The notes: generated by a model not told the origin, from the sequence alone. A stretch of DNA of 45,589 nucleotides from an uncultured Collinsella sp. (GCA_934654585.1 CAKUGF010000017.1:1-45589); one strand, 5' to 3'; positions 28,779-37,256 are shown, counted from the stretch's first letter. Program-made: numbers and translations.

Positions 28779-28836
28779 AGTATCTCAAATTCCCGCAGCT
28801 CACAAAACCACAACCCGCACAAATTAGCAACCCAAC

Positions 28837-28892
28837 TAGTCATTGGGGACGTTCTTAAACGACTAGTCAAACAAGAACGTCCCCAACGACTA
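28837..28892. repeat. REP-like long hairpin
   Basis: 20-bp arms (TAGTCATTGGGGACGTTCTT and its complement with one G.T pair) around a 16-nt loop that holds the palindrome GACTAGTC. On the plus strand CTTTTTC follows. The GGGGACGTTC motif resembles REP-type repeats; a related GGAACGTCCC string is at 31314-31323. The remaining 28779-28836 shows nothing I can name. Confidence 0.6.
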
Positions 28893-28952
28893 CTTTTTCT
28901 CCGTCCCCAAGGGATCATTATTGGACCGTCGATGTTTTGGTAATGCCAGCGA

Positions 28953-29052
28953 GCGGTCACCAGAGCGAACAAATTGGCATGAAAAGAGGACGGCATAGAC
29001 CTTCTGGTCATGCCGTCCTCTTTGAATGACAAGTTGTCGCTCTGGTGCCCGC
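28953..29052 (+). repeat. Nested hairpin element, family B copy 3
   Basis: Outer stem CACCAGAGCGA, imperfect middle, AGAGGACGGCAT stem, bulged A, GACC, loop TTCT, and right arms to 29052. On the minus strand the core is followed by TTTTC, so it can act as the htpG terminator. It joins the 42-nt tail at 29051. Confidence 0.8.
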
Positions 29053-29092
29053 GCAGCGTCGACCGGTCCGCCGTTCGTTAGAACGGCGGAAC
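29051..29092 (+). repeat. 42-nt tail repeat with hairpin (copy 2)
   Basis: Contains the perfect hairpin TCCGCCGTTC-GTTA-GAACGGCGGA. It is 40/42 identical to the reverse complement of 23491-23532. It ends 3 nt from the htpG stop codon. Confidence 0.8.
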
Positions 29093-29095
29093 CAA

Positions 29096-31120
29096 TTACA
29101 TAAGGTCACAAACAGCTGCCGCGAAGGCTACGGGGTCCTCGGGGAGGATGCCCTCGACGAGCAGGGCCTGGTCGTAGAGCAGGCCGGAGTACTGTTTGAT
29201 CTTATCGGCGTCGCCGGCCTTCTGGGCAGCGACGAGCTTGGCGAAGACCGGGTGCTTGGCGTTGAGCTCGAGCACGCGCTGGCTCTTGGGCATGCCGTCG
29301 GGCGCGCCCTCGGGACCCTTCTGGAGCACCTTCTCCATCTCGAGCGACAGCGGGCCCTCGGTGGTGATGCATGCGGGGGCATCAGTCAGGCGGGCAGAAA
29401 CGGCAACCTTCTCGACCTTGTCGCCGAGCGCTTCCTTCATGGCGCCAAAGAGGTCCTCGTTCTCCTTGGTGGCGTCCTCAGCCTCCTTCTTCTCGTCATC
29501 GGTCGCCAGGTCAAGATCGCCGGTCGCGACATTCTTGAGCTCCAGATGACGGTCCTCGACCTCGGGCTCGGCACCGTCGGCCACAGCCTTCTCGGCAGCC
29601 TCGCGAGCGGCGTCGTCCTCGTAGATCTTGGGCATATCCGCCGCCACGTACTCACGCATGGCCTGGAAGGTGAACTCGTCCACGTCCTGCGTCAGCAGCA
29701 GCACATCATAGCCGCGATCGAGCACACCCTTCACGACGGGCATCTTGGCCAGACGCTCGCGCGAATCGCCGGCGGCATAGTAGATGGCCTTCTGGTCCTC
29801 GGGCATGCCCTTGGCATACTCGGCCAGAGTAATCATCTTCTGCTCCTTGGCAGACCAGAACAGCAGCAGGTCGGCGAGCTCGTCGGCCTTCATGCCATAG
29901 CTCGAGTAGATACCGTACTTAAGGCCGCGGCCAAAGTTCTCAAAGAACTTCTCGTAGGCCTCGCGGTCGTTGTCGCGCATATCCTCAAGATCGGCGGTAA
30001 TCTTCTTCTCCACGCGCTTGGCGATAGCCTTGAGCTGACGGTTCTGCTGCAGCGTCTCACGCGAAATATTGAGCGTCACGTCGGCGGAGTCCACGACGCC
30101 GCGTACAAAGTTGTAGTAGTCGGGCAGCAGGTCGTCGCACTTCTCCATAATCAGCACGTTGGAGCTGTAGAGCGACAGGCCCTTCTCGTAATCCTTGCTG
30201 TACAGATCGAACGGTGCGCGGCCCGGCACAAACAGCAGGGCATCGTACTCAAGTGTGCCCTCGGCATGGAAGCTAATAGTACGCGCGGGGTCGTCAAAGT
30301 CGTGGAACGTGGACTTGTAGAACTCGTCGTAGTCCTTCTGCTCGACGTCGGAGCTGCGCTTTTTCCAGATCGGCGTCATGGAGTTGATGGTCTCGAGCTC
30401 CTGGTAATCCTCGTACTCGGGCTTGTAGTCGTCGCCGGCGTCCTCGGGCTTGGGTTTCTGGCGGCTCTTGCTCACCATCATCTGAATCGGGTAGCGCACA
30501 TAGTTGCTGTACTGCTGAATCAGGCTCTTGAGGCCCCACTCCGTCAGGAAGCGATCGTAGGTCTCGGCCTCGCCCTCGGCGTCGAGCTTCTCGTTCTCGC
30601 GCAGCGTCAGGATAACGTCGGTGCCGTGTTCGGCGCGCTCGCCATCCTCGATGGTGTAGCCCTCAAGGCCGTCGGACTCCCACACGTGAGCGGTGTCCTC
30701 GCCATAGGCGCGGCTGACGACCTTCACGTGGCTGGCGACCATAAAGGCGGAGTAGAAGCCCACGCCAAACTGGCCGATGATGTCGACATCGGAGCCCTGC
30801 TGCTCGGCGTTCTCGGTCTTAAACTCCTCGGAGCCGGAGTGGGCGATGGTACCCAGATTGCGCTCGAGCTCCTCGGCGGTCATGCCGATACCGTTATCCG
30901 AGATCGTGATGGTGCGGGCATCCTTATCGAAAGAGACGCGGATGGCTAGGTCGCCCTGGTCGAGCTTGACGCTCGGATCCTGCAGGCTCTTAAAGTTGAG
31001 CTTGTCGACGGCATCGCTCGCGTTGGAGATAAGCTCGCGCAGGAAGATCTCCTTATTGGTGTAAATGGAGTTGATCATGAGGTCGAGCAGTTTTTTGCTC
31101 TCGGTCTTAAATTGACGCAT
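29096..31120 (-). CDS. htpG: Molecular chaperone HtpG (Hsp90)
   Basis: 674 residues, about 50 more than the enteric protein, mostly in a charged stretch near residues 495-560 (EDDAAREAAEKAVADGAEPE and KKEAEDATKENED). The GHKL ATPase motifs are intact: YTNKEIFLRELISNASDA, DNGIGM and GQFGVGFYSAFMVA. The middle domain carries the catalytic-loop region near LNISRETLQQNRQLKAIAKR. It refolds client proteins in the cytoplasm using ATP. It starts at the ATG behind GAAAGGA. Neither CIRCE nor a HAIR operator is visible; instead an intrinsic terminator hairpin sits 31 nt before the start codon. Confidence 0.95.
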   Translation of the reverse strand: MRQFKTESKKLLDLMINSIYTNKEIFLRELISNASDAVDKLNFKSLQDPSVKLDQGDLAIRVSFDKDARTITISDNGIGMTAEELERNLGTIAHSGSEEFKTENAEQQGSDVDIIGQFGVGFYSAFMVASHVKVVSRAYGEDTAHVWESDGLEGYTIEDGERAEHGTDVILTLRENEKLDAEGEAETYDRFLTEWGLKSLIQQYSNYVRYPIQMMVSKSRQKPKPEDAGDDYKPEYEDYQELETINSMTPIWKKRSSDVEQKDYDEFYKSTFHDFDDPARTISFHAEGTLEYDALLFVPGRAPFDLYSKDYEKGLSLYSSNVLIMEKCDDLLPDYYNFVRGVVDSADVTLNISRETLQQNRQLKAIAKRVEKKITADLEDMRDNDREAYEKFFENFGRGLKYGIYSSYGMKADELADLLLFWSAKEQKMITLAEYAKGMPEDQKAIYYAAGDSRERLAKMPVVKGVLDRGYDVLLLTQDVDEFTFQAMREYVAADMPKIYEDDAAREAAEKAVADGAEPEVEDRHLELKNVATGDLDLATDDEKKEAEDATKENEDLFGAMKEALGDKVEKVAVSARLTDAPACITTEGPLSLEMEKVLQKGPEGAPDGMPKSQRVLELNAKHPVFAKLVAAQKAGDADKIKQYSGLLYDQALLVEGILPEDPVAFAAAVCDLM

Positions 31121-31150
31121 GTGCAGTCCTTTCGCGCTACCCTTGTCCGC

Positions 31151-31175
31151 AAAAACGGCCCGGTCGCCCGAGCCG
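31151..31175 (-). terminator. Intrinsic terminator in front of htpG
   Basis: 8-bp stem CGGCTCGG / CCGGGCCG (one G.T) with loop GCGA, followed on the minus strand by TTTTT. Flanking GTCTGC and GCGGAC can pair around it. It ends 30 nt before the htpG ATG, too close for a promoter downstream. It either ends the GNAT transcript with read-through into htpG or is a leader attenuator. TATAAA about 40 nt further upstream is a possible htpG -10. Confidence 0.65.
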
Positions 31176-31322
31176 CTTCGCAGACCTGCTATGTTCAGAC
31201 TTAGATTTTATAACCCATTAGCGCGCATATATACATACGGAATTGAAAAACTGTATGCTGCAATCTCCCCATACGCCAAATGCCAAGGAGTGTCCCCAAC
31301 TGCCGGCAGAAAAGGAACGTCC

Positions 31323-31823
31323 CTATCTGTCGCCCAGCAGCTTGGCCATCCAGGCATGGGGCTGGCCCTCGTCTTCGTAGTCCACTGGGGCGATCTGCGT
31401 GTAGCCTGCCTTGGCGTAAAGCGGCAGCACGTACTCCTGCGCATGGAGCTTTATGAGCTTGGCACCGGCATCGCACGCAGCGGCATCGCTGGCCTCAACG
31501 ATCTTGCTCGCTAGACCGCACCGACGCATAGAGGGCAGCACGGCGACGCGCCCCATAATGTAGGTCTCCCCCGCCGCGATGCCTTCGTCCATTTCGCACG
31601 CCGGCGACACCGGGGCCTCTGCATCTGCCGCGCGCTCCAGTTCCTCGGGAAACACGCGTGAGCAGCCGGCGAGCTCGCCGTCAACGTAGAGCGTCACATG
31701 GATGCAAGTCGGCGCCTCATCGATGGCGTCGAACTCGTTCTCGTAACCTTGCTCCTCCATAAAAACGGCGCGGCGCACCAGCGCCGCGTCATCAAAGCAA
31801 CCCGTCTTAAGTTGAATATCCAT
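31323..31823 (-). CDS. GNAT-family N-acetyltransferase
   Basis: 166 residues from the ATG at 31823, which has AAGGGG 5 nt upstream; a GTG two codons earlier is less likely. The GNAT core is visible: GELAGCSRVFP (beta-strand 3), TYIMGRVAVLPSMRRCGLAS (strand 4 and the acetyl-CoA pyrophosphate loop, with RRCGLA in place of the canonical R/Q-x-x-G-x-G/A) and KLHAQEYVLPLYAKAGYTQI (C-terminal part). It resembles ElaA/YjcF-type acetyltransferases of unknown substrate. It lies between cpsB and htpG on the same strand; a link to either is not evident. Confidence 0.83.
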   Translation of the reverse strand: MDIQLKTGCFDDAALVRRAVFMEEQGYENEFDAIDEAPTCIHVTLYVDGELAGCSRVFPEELERAADAEAPVSPACEMDEGIAAGETYIMGRVAVLPSMRRCGLASKIVEASDAAACDAGAKLIKLHAQEYVLPLYAKAGYTQIAPVDYEDEGQPHAWMAKLLGDR

Positions 31824-31862
31824 AGCCACCCCTTCATTCGATACGAACGTTAGGGACAGATT

Positions 31863-32513
31863 TTAGCGAAAATGAGCACCGCGCACGCTAAACTGCGCAC
31901 GAGCTTTTGCCAAGCAATCGTAGTGACCCACGTTATGAGCATCGCTCGCGATAAAGCTGTACAGGTTCTGATCGAACAGACGCTGCGCCGGCTTTTTCTC
32001 GCGGCCAAAGCGGCCGCCGGCGATAAAGTCTGCCGAAGCCTGCAGCTTGCAGCCCATATCGACCAGACGCTCCGCCACACTCACATCCTTTTGAACAGCG
32101 CGGTAGCGCTCGGGATGGGCGATGATCACCTGGTAGCCGCGGCACTGCAAATCGTAAATCGTATTCTCGTACTCTCTAAACGCATAGGCATCGGCATGCG
32201 TCGAAAGCTCGAGCAAAAACTCATTGGTTCCATCGAAATGCAGGTATTCCGCGGCATCGATGCCAAGCTCGACGAGCTTTCGGTGATTGACCTCAAAGCC
32301 CATCTGAAGCGGAAAGCCGTCCGCGTTATCTCGCAGCAGCTCAAAGGCATCCCACATCTTGTCGTAGTCAAAAAAGGGATCTCGGCAATGAGGGGTGCAG
32401 ACGATTCTGGTTACGCCAGCCTGTTTGGCAGCTGCAAGCATCGCCAAGCTCTCATCGAGATCGGCAGCACCGTCGTCTACACCCGGCAAGATATGACAAT
32501 GAATGTCACGCAT
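31863..32513 (-). CDS. cpsB: Tyrosine-protein phosphatase, PHP type (CpsB/YwqE)
   Basis: 216 residues of the CpsB/CapC family. It opens with the metal-binding MRDIHCHILPGVDDGA, has CTPHCRDPF, GFEVNHRKL and IIAHPERYRAVQKD, and ends near SDAHNVG, together providing the His/Asp/Glu ligands of a polymerase-histidinol-phosphatase fold. It removes phosphate from the tyrosine cluster of the partner kinase encoded just upstream, closing the phosphorylation cycle that paces capsule or exopolysaccharide polymerisation. The start is 17 nt after the kinase stop. It is the last gene of the three-gene unit. Confidence 0.9.
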   Translation of the reverse strand: MRDIHCHILPGVDDGAADLDESLAMLAAAKQAGVTRIVCTPHCRDPFFDYDKMWDAFELLRDNADGFPLQMGFEVNHRKLVELGIDAAEYLHFDGTNEFLLELSTHADAYAFREYENTIYDLQCRGYQVIIAHPERYRAVQKDVSVAERLVDMGCKLQASADFIAGGRFGREKKPAQRLFDQNLYSFIASDAHNVGHYDCLAKARAQFSVRGAHFR

Positions 32514-32530
32514 AGGTCGGCCTTAATCAA

Positions 32531-33268
32531 CTAAACGTTTGCTCGGTTGGTAAAGATGCCCTTTTTAGAGGCGCCCTGAGCAGCGGAGCCGTTCTTTACC
32601 TTCTTACCTTCCTTGGTGTAGTAAGAATAGTAGTACTCGCTGCTCTCGGTCTCGCAGAAGTTCATAACGGTACCGATAAGCTTGACCTTCTCGGACTTCT
32701 TAAGCTGAGCGATAGCGTTGAGTGCCTGCTCGCGCTTGGTGAAGTCCTCGCGCACCACGAACAGCGTGCCATCGGTCAGGCTGGCAATCTCGGCAGCATC
32801 GATGAAGGTGCCGACCGGAGGAGCGTCAAAGATGACATACTGGAACTTGGCAGACAGCGCCTTAACCAGCTTGGCAAAGCGGTGAGAGACGATGATGTCA
32901 GCAGGATTGGGAATATGCGGCTCCGCATCGAGGAAGTAGAAGTTCTTCTGACCCGTCTCGACGATTGCCTGGTCGATGGAAATCTGCTCGGACAGAACTG
33001 CATAGAGACCGCCACGCGAGCGAACGCCAAGCATATCGGAAAGGGACCTGCGGCGCATGTCTCCCTCGACCAAAAGAACGCTCTTGCCGCTGGTGGCGAT
33101 AGCCTGGGCAAGGTTGATGGAAACCGTAGACTTGCCCTCATTGGGAATCGAGGACGTAACGGTAATGGTGCGGATGGGGTCGTCCACGCTCGCGAAGCGA
33201 ATGTTGGCCAGAAGGGTCTTAGCGGCATTCTGTACAACGAGCTTATCGGTGTTCTTAGCCCTAGCCAT
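32531..33268 (-). CDS. cpsD: Tyrosine-protein kinase, BY-kinase type (CpsD/CapB)
   Basis: 245 residues. Walker A is SSIPNEGKSTVS (Lys46), Walker A' LLVEGDMRRRS and Walker B YVIFDAPPVG, the set that defines bacterial BY-kinases. The C-terminus carries the autophosphorylation cluster EYYYSYYTKEGKK. It phosphorylates itself when bound to the membrane adaptor encoded upstream, and this state controls the length or amount of surface polysaccharide. It starts 2 nt after the adaptor gene's stop. No glycosyltransferases are adjacent in this window, so the polymer genes must lie elsewhere. Confidence 0.92.
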   Translation of the reverse strand: MARAKNTDKLVVQNAAKTLLANIRFASVDDPIRTITVTSSIPNEGKSTVSINLAQAIATSGKSVLLVEGDMRRRSLSDMLGVRSRGGLYAVLSEQISIDQAIVETGQKNFYFLDAEPHIPNPADIIVSHRFAKLVKALSAKFQYVIFDAPPVGTFIDAAEIASLTDGTLFVVREDFTKREQALNAIAQLKKSEKVKLIGTVMNFCETESSEYYYSYYTKEGKKVKNGSAAQGASKKGIFTNRANV

Positions 33269-33270
33269 GC

Positions 33271-33927
33271 CTATTTACCACCTTTCATAGCCGGAATTCG
33301 GCCGACAACGGGAATACCAAGGAGCTCTTCTGCCTCTTCGACACCGCGAATGCGCGTGTTGAGCATATCCGCCAAAACGACGTAGGCAATTGCGATAAAG
33401 ACGCCGGCGAGGAAGGCAACGGCAACGTACAGCGTGCGCTTGGGGCCACTGGGCGATTCGGGGGTCTTTGCCTTATCGATAACGTTAATGCTCTGAGCGG
33501 CGCCGACGTTCTGGGCAACCGTGCTCACCGAGCTGGCCATGGCCCTTGCCACCTCTGCCGTCTCCTCGGGATCGGTACCCGTCACCGAAAGCGTGATGAC
33601 ACGCGTCGTAGTCTCGGAGGAAACGGAGATCTTATAGTCGTCCAGATCGGCGAGGCCCAGGTCCTTGGCGGCGCCGCCCTTAACGCTATCACTATCGAGC
33701 AGCGTGGCGATATCGTTGGAGAGCATCTGGCTCGCCGAAAGATCGTTGTAGCTCATCTGGCCGCTATCGTCGGTCTTGGCGAGAACGTACATGCTCGTCG
33801 TAGCGGTATAGGTGCTGTCCATCATGGTGAAGGACACGATGCCCATGGCGACCGCGCAAATCACCGGAAGGGCGATGACCAGCTTAAGGTGCTTCTTGAG
33901 CAACTGGAACAGTTCGAGAAGGGTCAT
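33271..33927 (-). CDS. cpsC: Polysaccharide co-polymerase / kinase adaptor (CpsC/Wzz)
   Basis: 218 residues with two membrane helices (about 18-36, LVIALPVICAVAMGIVSFTM, and 168-188, LYVAVAFLAGVFIAIAYVVL) enclosing an extracellular Wzz domain. Before the second helix is the conserved proline-rich KTPESPSGPKRT. The short cytoplasmic tail activates the separate BY-kinase in Gram-positive type systems. It is the first gene of the cpsC-cpsD-cpsB unit. The upstream 177-nt gap has weak promoter candidates only. Together the triad senses and sets polysaccharide chain synthesis at the membrane. Confidence 0.9.
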   Translation of the reverse strand: MTLLELFQLLKKHLKLVIALPVICAVAMGIVSFTMMDSTYTATTSMYVLAKTDDSGQMSYNDLSASQMLSNDIATLLDSDSVKGGAAKDLGLADLDDYKISVSSETTTRVITLSVTGTDPEETAEVARAMASSVSTVAQNVGAAQSINVIDKAKTPESPSGPKRTLYVAVAFLAGVFIAIAYVVLADMLNTRIRGVEEAEELLGIPVVGRIPAMKGGK

Positions 33928-34083
33928 GCAGCTTGCCTTTCATTTCCCTAGTTCATATCGACAAAACTGCTCGTATGATATCGCATCTTTCCGACCACGT
34001 TTGAACTCTATACATAAGATACAGTGCACACGGCAATGTTGCGCAATAACAACGCCGCATCGGCAGCCCCGGTGTGGCGTCAA

Positions 34084-34106
34084 AACAACGCGTCTGCTGC
34101 GTTGTT
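34084..34106 (-). terminator. Hairpin at the end of the PhoR-like gene
   Basis: AACAACGC and GCGTTGTT (8 bp) around a 7-nt loop, overlapping the stop codon and followed by four Ts on the minus strand. It is a modest intrinsic terminator. Confidence 0.5.
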
Positions 34107-35529
34107 ATGCGAATGACTCGCCCCGCTGCACCGGAAACGTCACCGTGATGGTGGTCCCCACACCCAACTCACTCGATAGGTCAATCGCGGCATGGTGATA
34201 CAGGGCGGCATGTTTAACGATAGCCAAGCCTAGGCCGGTACCACCGCGCGCCTTGGAACGGCTCTTGTCCACGCGATAGAACCGCTCGAACACCTTGCCC
34301 TGTTCCTCGGGCGCGATGCCAATACCCGTGTCGGCCACTGCAAGGAACGGATGGCCCTCGTCGTTGGTACCGCACCGCAGCGTCACCGTACCACCGGGAC
34401 GGTTGTAGCGGATGGCGTTGCTCGCCAGGTTATAAATCAGCTCGTCAATCAGGCGAGATACGCCCTCGATGACCACGGGCTTCGTCTCGAGTCCAATGGT
34501 CACATTTGACTGCTCAGCAACTTGTTCAAGACGTTGTTCCACCGTCGAAATGGCACGCGAAAGCTCAATGGGTTCCGTGGAGCCAATGGGCACCGCCTCA
34601 CCCTCGGTCGCACGCTCCGCCTCATCCAGGTTAGATAGCGTGAGGATATCGTTGACGAGCGATGCCAGACGGCCGGCCTCACGATAGATACGTCCGCCAA
34701 AGTTGCGCAGATCGTCCTCGCCCTCGACCATGCCGTTCGCAATAAGCTCGGCATAGCCCGAAATCGCGGTAAGCGGCGTCTTGAGCTCGTGGGTGATGTT
34801 GGCCGTGAACTCGCGACGCATGCGGTCGTTATCGGCCAGTACCGCCATTTGACGCTTAAGCTCCTGGCGCTGCGACTCAATACGCTCGAGCATGGGAACC
34901 ATCTCGGCGTATGCGTGCTCATAGCTGCGACGAGGATGGTCCAAATCTACCTCTTGCAGCGGCGCGATGATGGCTCGTGACTCGCGGCGTGCCAGGAAAA
35001 ACGAGAGTACCGCGCCCGCCGCCGCGATGAGCAGCATCGGTGCCACCATCGACAGCAAAATCGCCGCAACGCCGGGTTGGGCTTGAGCCAAACGAACAAC
35101 CTGCCCGTTATCAAGACGCATGGCACGGTACAACATGATCTCATCGAGCGTTGAACTCGAGCGTTCCGCGGAGCCCGCACCACTCTCAAGCGCCTCGGCG
35201 ACCTCGGGGCGATCGCCGTGATTGGGCAGCATGGAAGGCGATGCCTGGTTGTCGTAGGCAACCGACCCGTCATGGTTAATCAGCGTGATGCGCAAGTCCT
35301 CGCGATCGAGGCTGCGAAGGAAGGCAATGGGTTCCTGCTGCTCATTTAAGGCGGCGGCAATAAGCTCGGTTTCTTGCGAAAGGTTGGCGCTCGTGGCATC
35401 TGCCAGGGTGTTTTGCACAAAGAACGCGCCCAGCACGGTAAACGCCACGATGACCGCCATGGCGCAGATAAAGATCGTCGCAAACACACGATGCGACAGG
35501 GTGCGCTTTCCCTGAGGGGCGAAGACCAC
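34105..35529 (-). CDS. Sensor histidine kinase (PhoR-like)
   Basis: 474 residues: membrane helix at about 15-37, an extracellular sensor part of about 115 residues, a second helix (about 155-180), a short linker, dimerisation domain with phospho-acceptor His247 in NITHELKTPLTAISGY, and an ATPase domain with NLASNAIRYN, DTGIGIAPEEQ and GGTGLGLAIVKH. It starts at GTG, 3 nt after the response-regulator stop, with GGAG inside the preceding gene, so the pair is coupled. Phosphate sensing is inferred from the adjacent pstB and the PhoR-like plan. It lies between the cps triad and pstB. Confidence 0.88.
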   Translation of the reverse strand: MVFAPQGKRTLSHRVFATIFICAMAVIVAFTVLGAFFVQNTLADATSANLSQETELIAAALNEQQEPIAFLRSLDREDLRITLINHDGSVAYDNQASPSMLPNHGDRPEVAEALESGAGSAERSSSTLDEIMLYRAMRLDNGQVVRLAQAQPGVAAILLSMVAPMLLIAAAGAVLSFFLARRESRAIIAPLQEVDLDHPRRSYEHAYAEMVPMLERIESQRQELKRQMAVLADNDRMRREFTANITHELKTPLTAISGYAELIANGMVEGEDDLRNFGGRIYREAGRLASLVNDILTLSNLDEAERATEGEAVPIGSTEPIELSRAISTVEQRLEQVAEQSNVTIGLETKPVVIEGVSRLIDELIYNLASNAIRYNRPGGTVTLRCGTNDEGHPFLAVADTGIGIAPEEQGKVFERFYRVDKSRSKARGGTGLGLAIVKHAALYHHAAIDLSSELGVGTTITVTFPVQRGESFA

Positions 35530-35532
35530 GAC

Positions 35533-36261
35533 TTACTCCTCCGATGCGCTAGGCGCGTCGCCGGCCTCTTCGGCATCGTCACTGGCAGAAGGCTCGGCCA
35601 GGCGATAACCCACGCCGCGGACGGTCTCGATGGCGCCGGCGTGCTCTCCGAGCTTTTGGCGGAGCGTCTGCACATGTACGTCGACGGTACGCGAACCGCC
35701 GTCGAAGTCCCAGCCCCACACACTCTGCAGCAGCGACTCGCGGGTAAAGACCACACCGGGCTTGCGCATGAGGTACTCGAGCAGGTCGAACTCGCGTAGC
35801 GTGAGCTTGAGCGGCTCACCGGCAACAGTCACCTCGCGGTGGCTGGGCGAAAGCACGATATCGCCCACGCTGAGCACATCACTCGCCTGTTTGACCATGC
35901 CGCCGCGACGAAGCAGCGCGCGGCAACGGCTGGCAAGCTCCATGAGCGAGAACGGCTTGGTCAGGTAATCGTCGGCGCCACCATCGAGCGCCATGACCTT
36001 GTCGAGCTCGGTATCCTTAGCGGTGAGCATCATAATGGGCACCGTCGCCGTCAGGCGGTCGGCGCGCAGGCGGCGCATAATGGCGAGGCCATCGGTATCG
36101 GGCAGCATAATGTCGAGCAGCACAGCATCGGGCACCCGTCGAGCCACGGCAGCCTTGAACTCACCATCGCACGAAAAGCCTTCGGCCTCAATCCCCTGCT
36201 TGCGCAGCGCGTAGACCGTCAAATCCCTGATGTTGTCATCGTCCTCGACGTAGTAGATCAT
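35533..36261 (-). CDS. OmpR/PhoB-family response regulator
   Basis: 242 residues. Receiver domain with acidic pocket EDDD (about 6-9), phospho-acceptor Asp50 in VLLDIMLPDTDG and Lys in YLTKPFS; C-terminal winged helix with LTLREFDLLEYLMRKPGVVF and GGSRTVDVHVQTLRQKLG. The acidic tail (SASDDAEEAGDAPSASEE) is unusual for the family. It is cotranscribed with the kinase gene after it, and pstB stands 64 nt before it, which points to phosphate-starvation control (PhoB/PhoP role). Without pstS or phoU nearby this stays an inference. Confidence 0.88.
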   Translation of the reverse strand: MIYYVEDDDNIRDLTVYALRKQGIEAEGFSCDGEFKAAVARRVPDAVLLDIMLPDTDGLAIMRRLRADRLTATVPIMMLTAKDTELDKVMALDGGADDYLTKPFSLMELASRCRALLRRGGMVKQASDVLSVGDIVLSPSHREVTVAGEPLKLTLREFDLLEYLMRKPGVVFTRESLLQSVWGWDFDGGSRTVDVHVQTLRQKLGEHAGAIETVRGVGYRLAEPSASDDAEEAGDAPSASEE

Positions 36262-36325
36262 GTTGAACCCCTTTGCGGCCGGTATGACCGCATCTTAACC
36301 CTAAAGGCGCCTGTACTCGATAGTA

Positions 36326-37201
36326 TCAGCCAAAACGGCCCGTCAAATAGTCCGCGGTGCGCGGATCGGTCGGATTCTTGAAAAGCTGAGCGGTGGGCGC
36401 ATGCTCCACCAGCTCGCCCAGCAAAAAGAACGCGACCGAGTCGGAAATACGCGCGGCCTGCTGCATATTATGCGTAACGACCACCAACGTGCAGGTTTCC
36501 TTGAGCTCGCACGCCAACTGCTCAACCACCAGCGTCGACACAGGATCGAGGGCGCTCGTGGGCTCGTCCATCAGCAGAATGTCGGGCTGCACGGCAAGCG
36601 CGCGGGCGATGCACAGGCGCTGCTGCTGTCCGCCCGAAAGACCCAAGCCCGACTCCTTGAGCTTGTCCTTGACCTCATCCCACAGCGCCGCGCGGCGCAG
36701 GGAGTCCTCGACCAGTTCGTCGAGCACGGCGCGGTCGCGCACGCCCATGCCGCGAGGGCCATAGGCGACGTTGTCGTAGATGCTCATGGGAAACGGATTG
36801 GGGCGCTGGAACACCATGCCCACGCGCTGGCGCAGGCGGCAGATGTCGTAATCGCCCAGGATATCCTGGCCGTCGAGCGCAATCTTGCCCTCGATGCGAC
36901 AGTCCTTGATGCCATCGTTCATGCGGTTAAAGCAACGCAGCAGCGTGGACTTTCCACAACCCGAAGGGCCGATAAACGAGGTGATCTGCTTGTCGCGGAT
37001 CTTGATGGACACGTCCTTGAGCGCATGGTGGTCGCCGTAAAACAGATCGAGGCCCTCAACATCGATGCGCGTCGGCGAGGCGGCAAGGTCCTCAGCCGTG
37101 GGGCGAGTCGCATCCCCGACTTCGCGCTCGTGCGCGGCCTCGGCCTGCGCTTCCATTAGCTCTTCAAGCTCCGTGGGCTCCATAGCCGCAGCAGCCGTCA
37201 T
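36326..37201 (-). CDS. pstB: Phosphate ABC transporter ATP-binding protein PstB
   Basis: 291 residues from the ATG at 37201, which has GGAGGT 7 nt upstream; that site lies within an alternative longer frame from 37216, so the shorter start is preferred. Walker [10 protein letters not shown] (residues 78-86), the PstB-specific [11 protein letters not shown]-loop [10 protein letters not shown], signature [15 protein letters not shown], Walker [13 protein letters not shown] and switch [14 protein letters not shown] are all present. A 40-residue acidic, Ala/Glu-rich N-terminal extension is unusual. It powers high-affinity phosphate import. pstS, pstC, pstA and phoU are not in the window; pstB is followed directly by the two-component pair. 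Confidence 0.93.
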   Translation of the reverse strand: MTAAAAMEPTELEELMEAQAEAAHEREVGDATRPTAEDLAASPTRIDVEGLDLFYGDHHALKDVSIKIRDKQITSFIGPSGCGKSTLLRCFNRMNDGIKDCRIEGKIALDGQDILGDYDICRLRQRVGMVFQRPNPFPMSIYDNVAYGPRGMGVRDRAVLDELVEDSLRRAALWDEVKDKLKESGLGLSGGQQQRLCIARALAVQPDILLMDEPTSALDPVSTLVVEQLACELKETCTLVVVTHNMQQAARISDSVAFFLLGELVEHAPTAQLFKNPTDPRTADYLTGRFG

Positions 37202-37215
37202 ACCGCATACCTCCA

Positions 37216-37243
37216 TATCGATATCAATTCAGCAGTATCGATA
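37216..37243. promoter_or_regulatory. Paired TATCGATA palindromes upstream of pstB
   Basis: Two perfect 8-bp palindromes at 37216-37223 and 37236-37243, 20 bp apart centre to centre (two helical turns), between the candidate promoter and the pstB ribosome site. This fits a dimeric or tetrameric binding site; the protein is unknown. Confidence 0.45.
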
Positions 37244-37256
37244 GTAGGAATCGCGG

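Noticed and set aside
31121..31322. CIRCE or HAIR heat-shock operator before htpG
   Set aside because: Neither TTAGCACTC-N9-GAGTGCTAA nor CTTGAGT-N7-ACTCAAG, even degenerate, is present.
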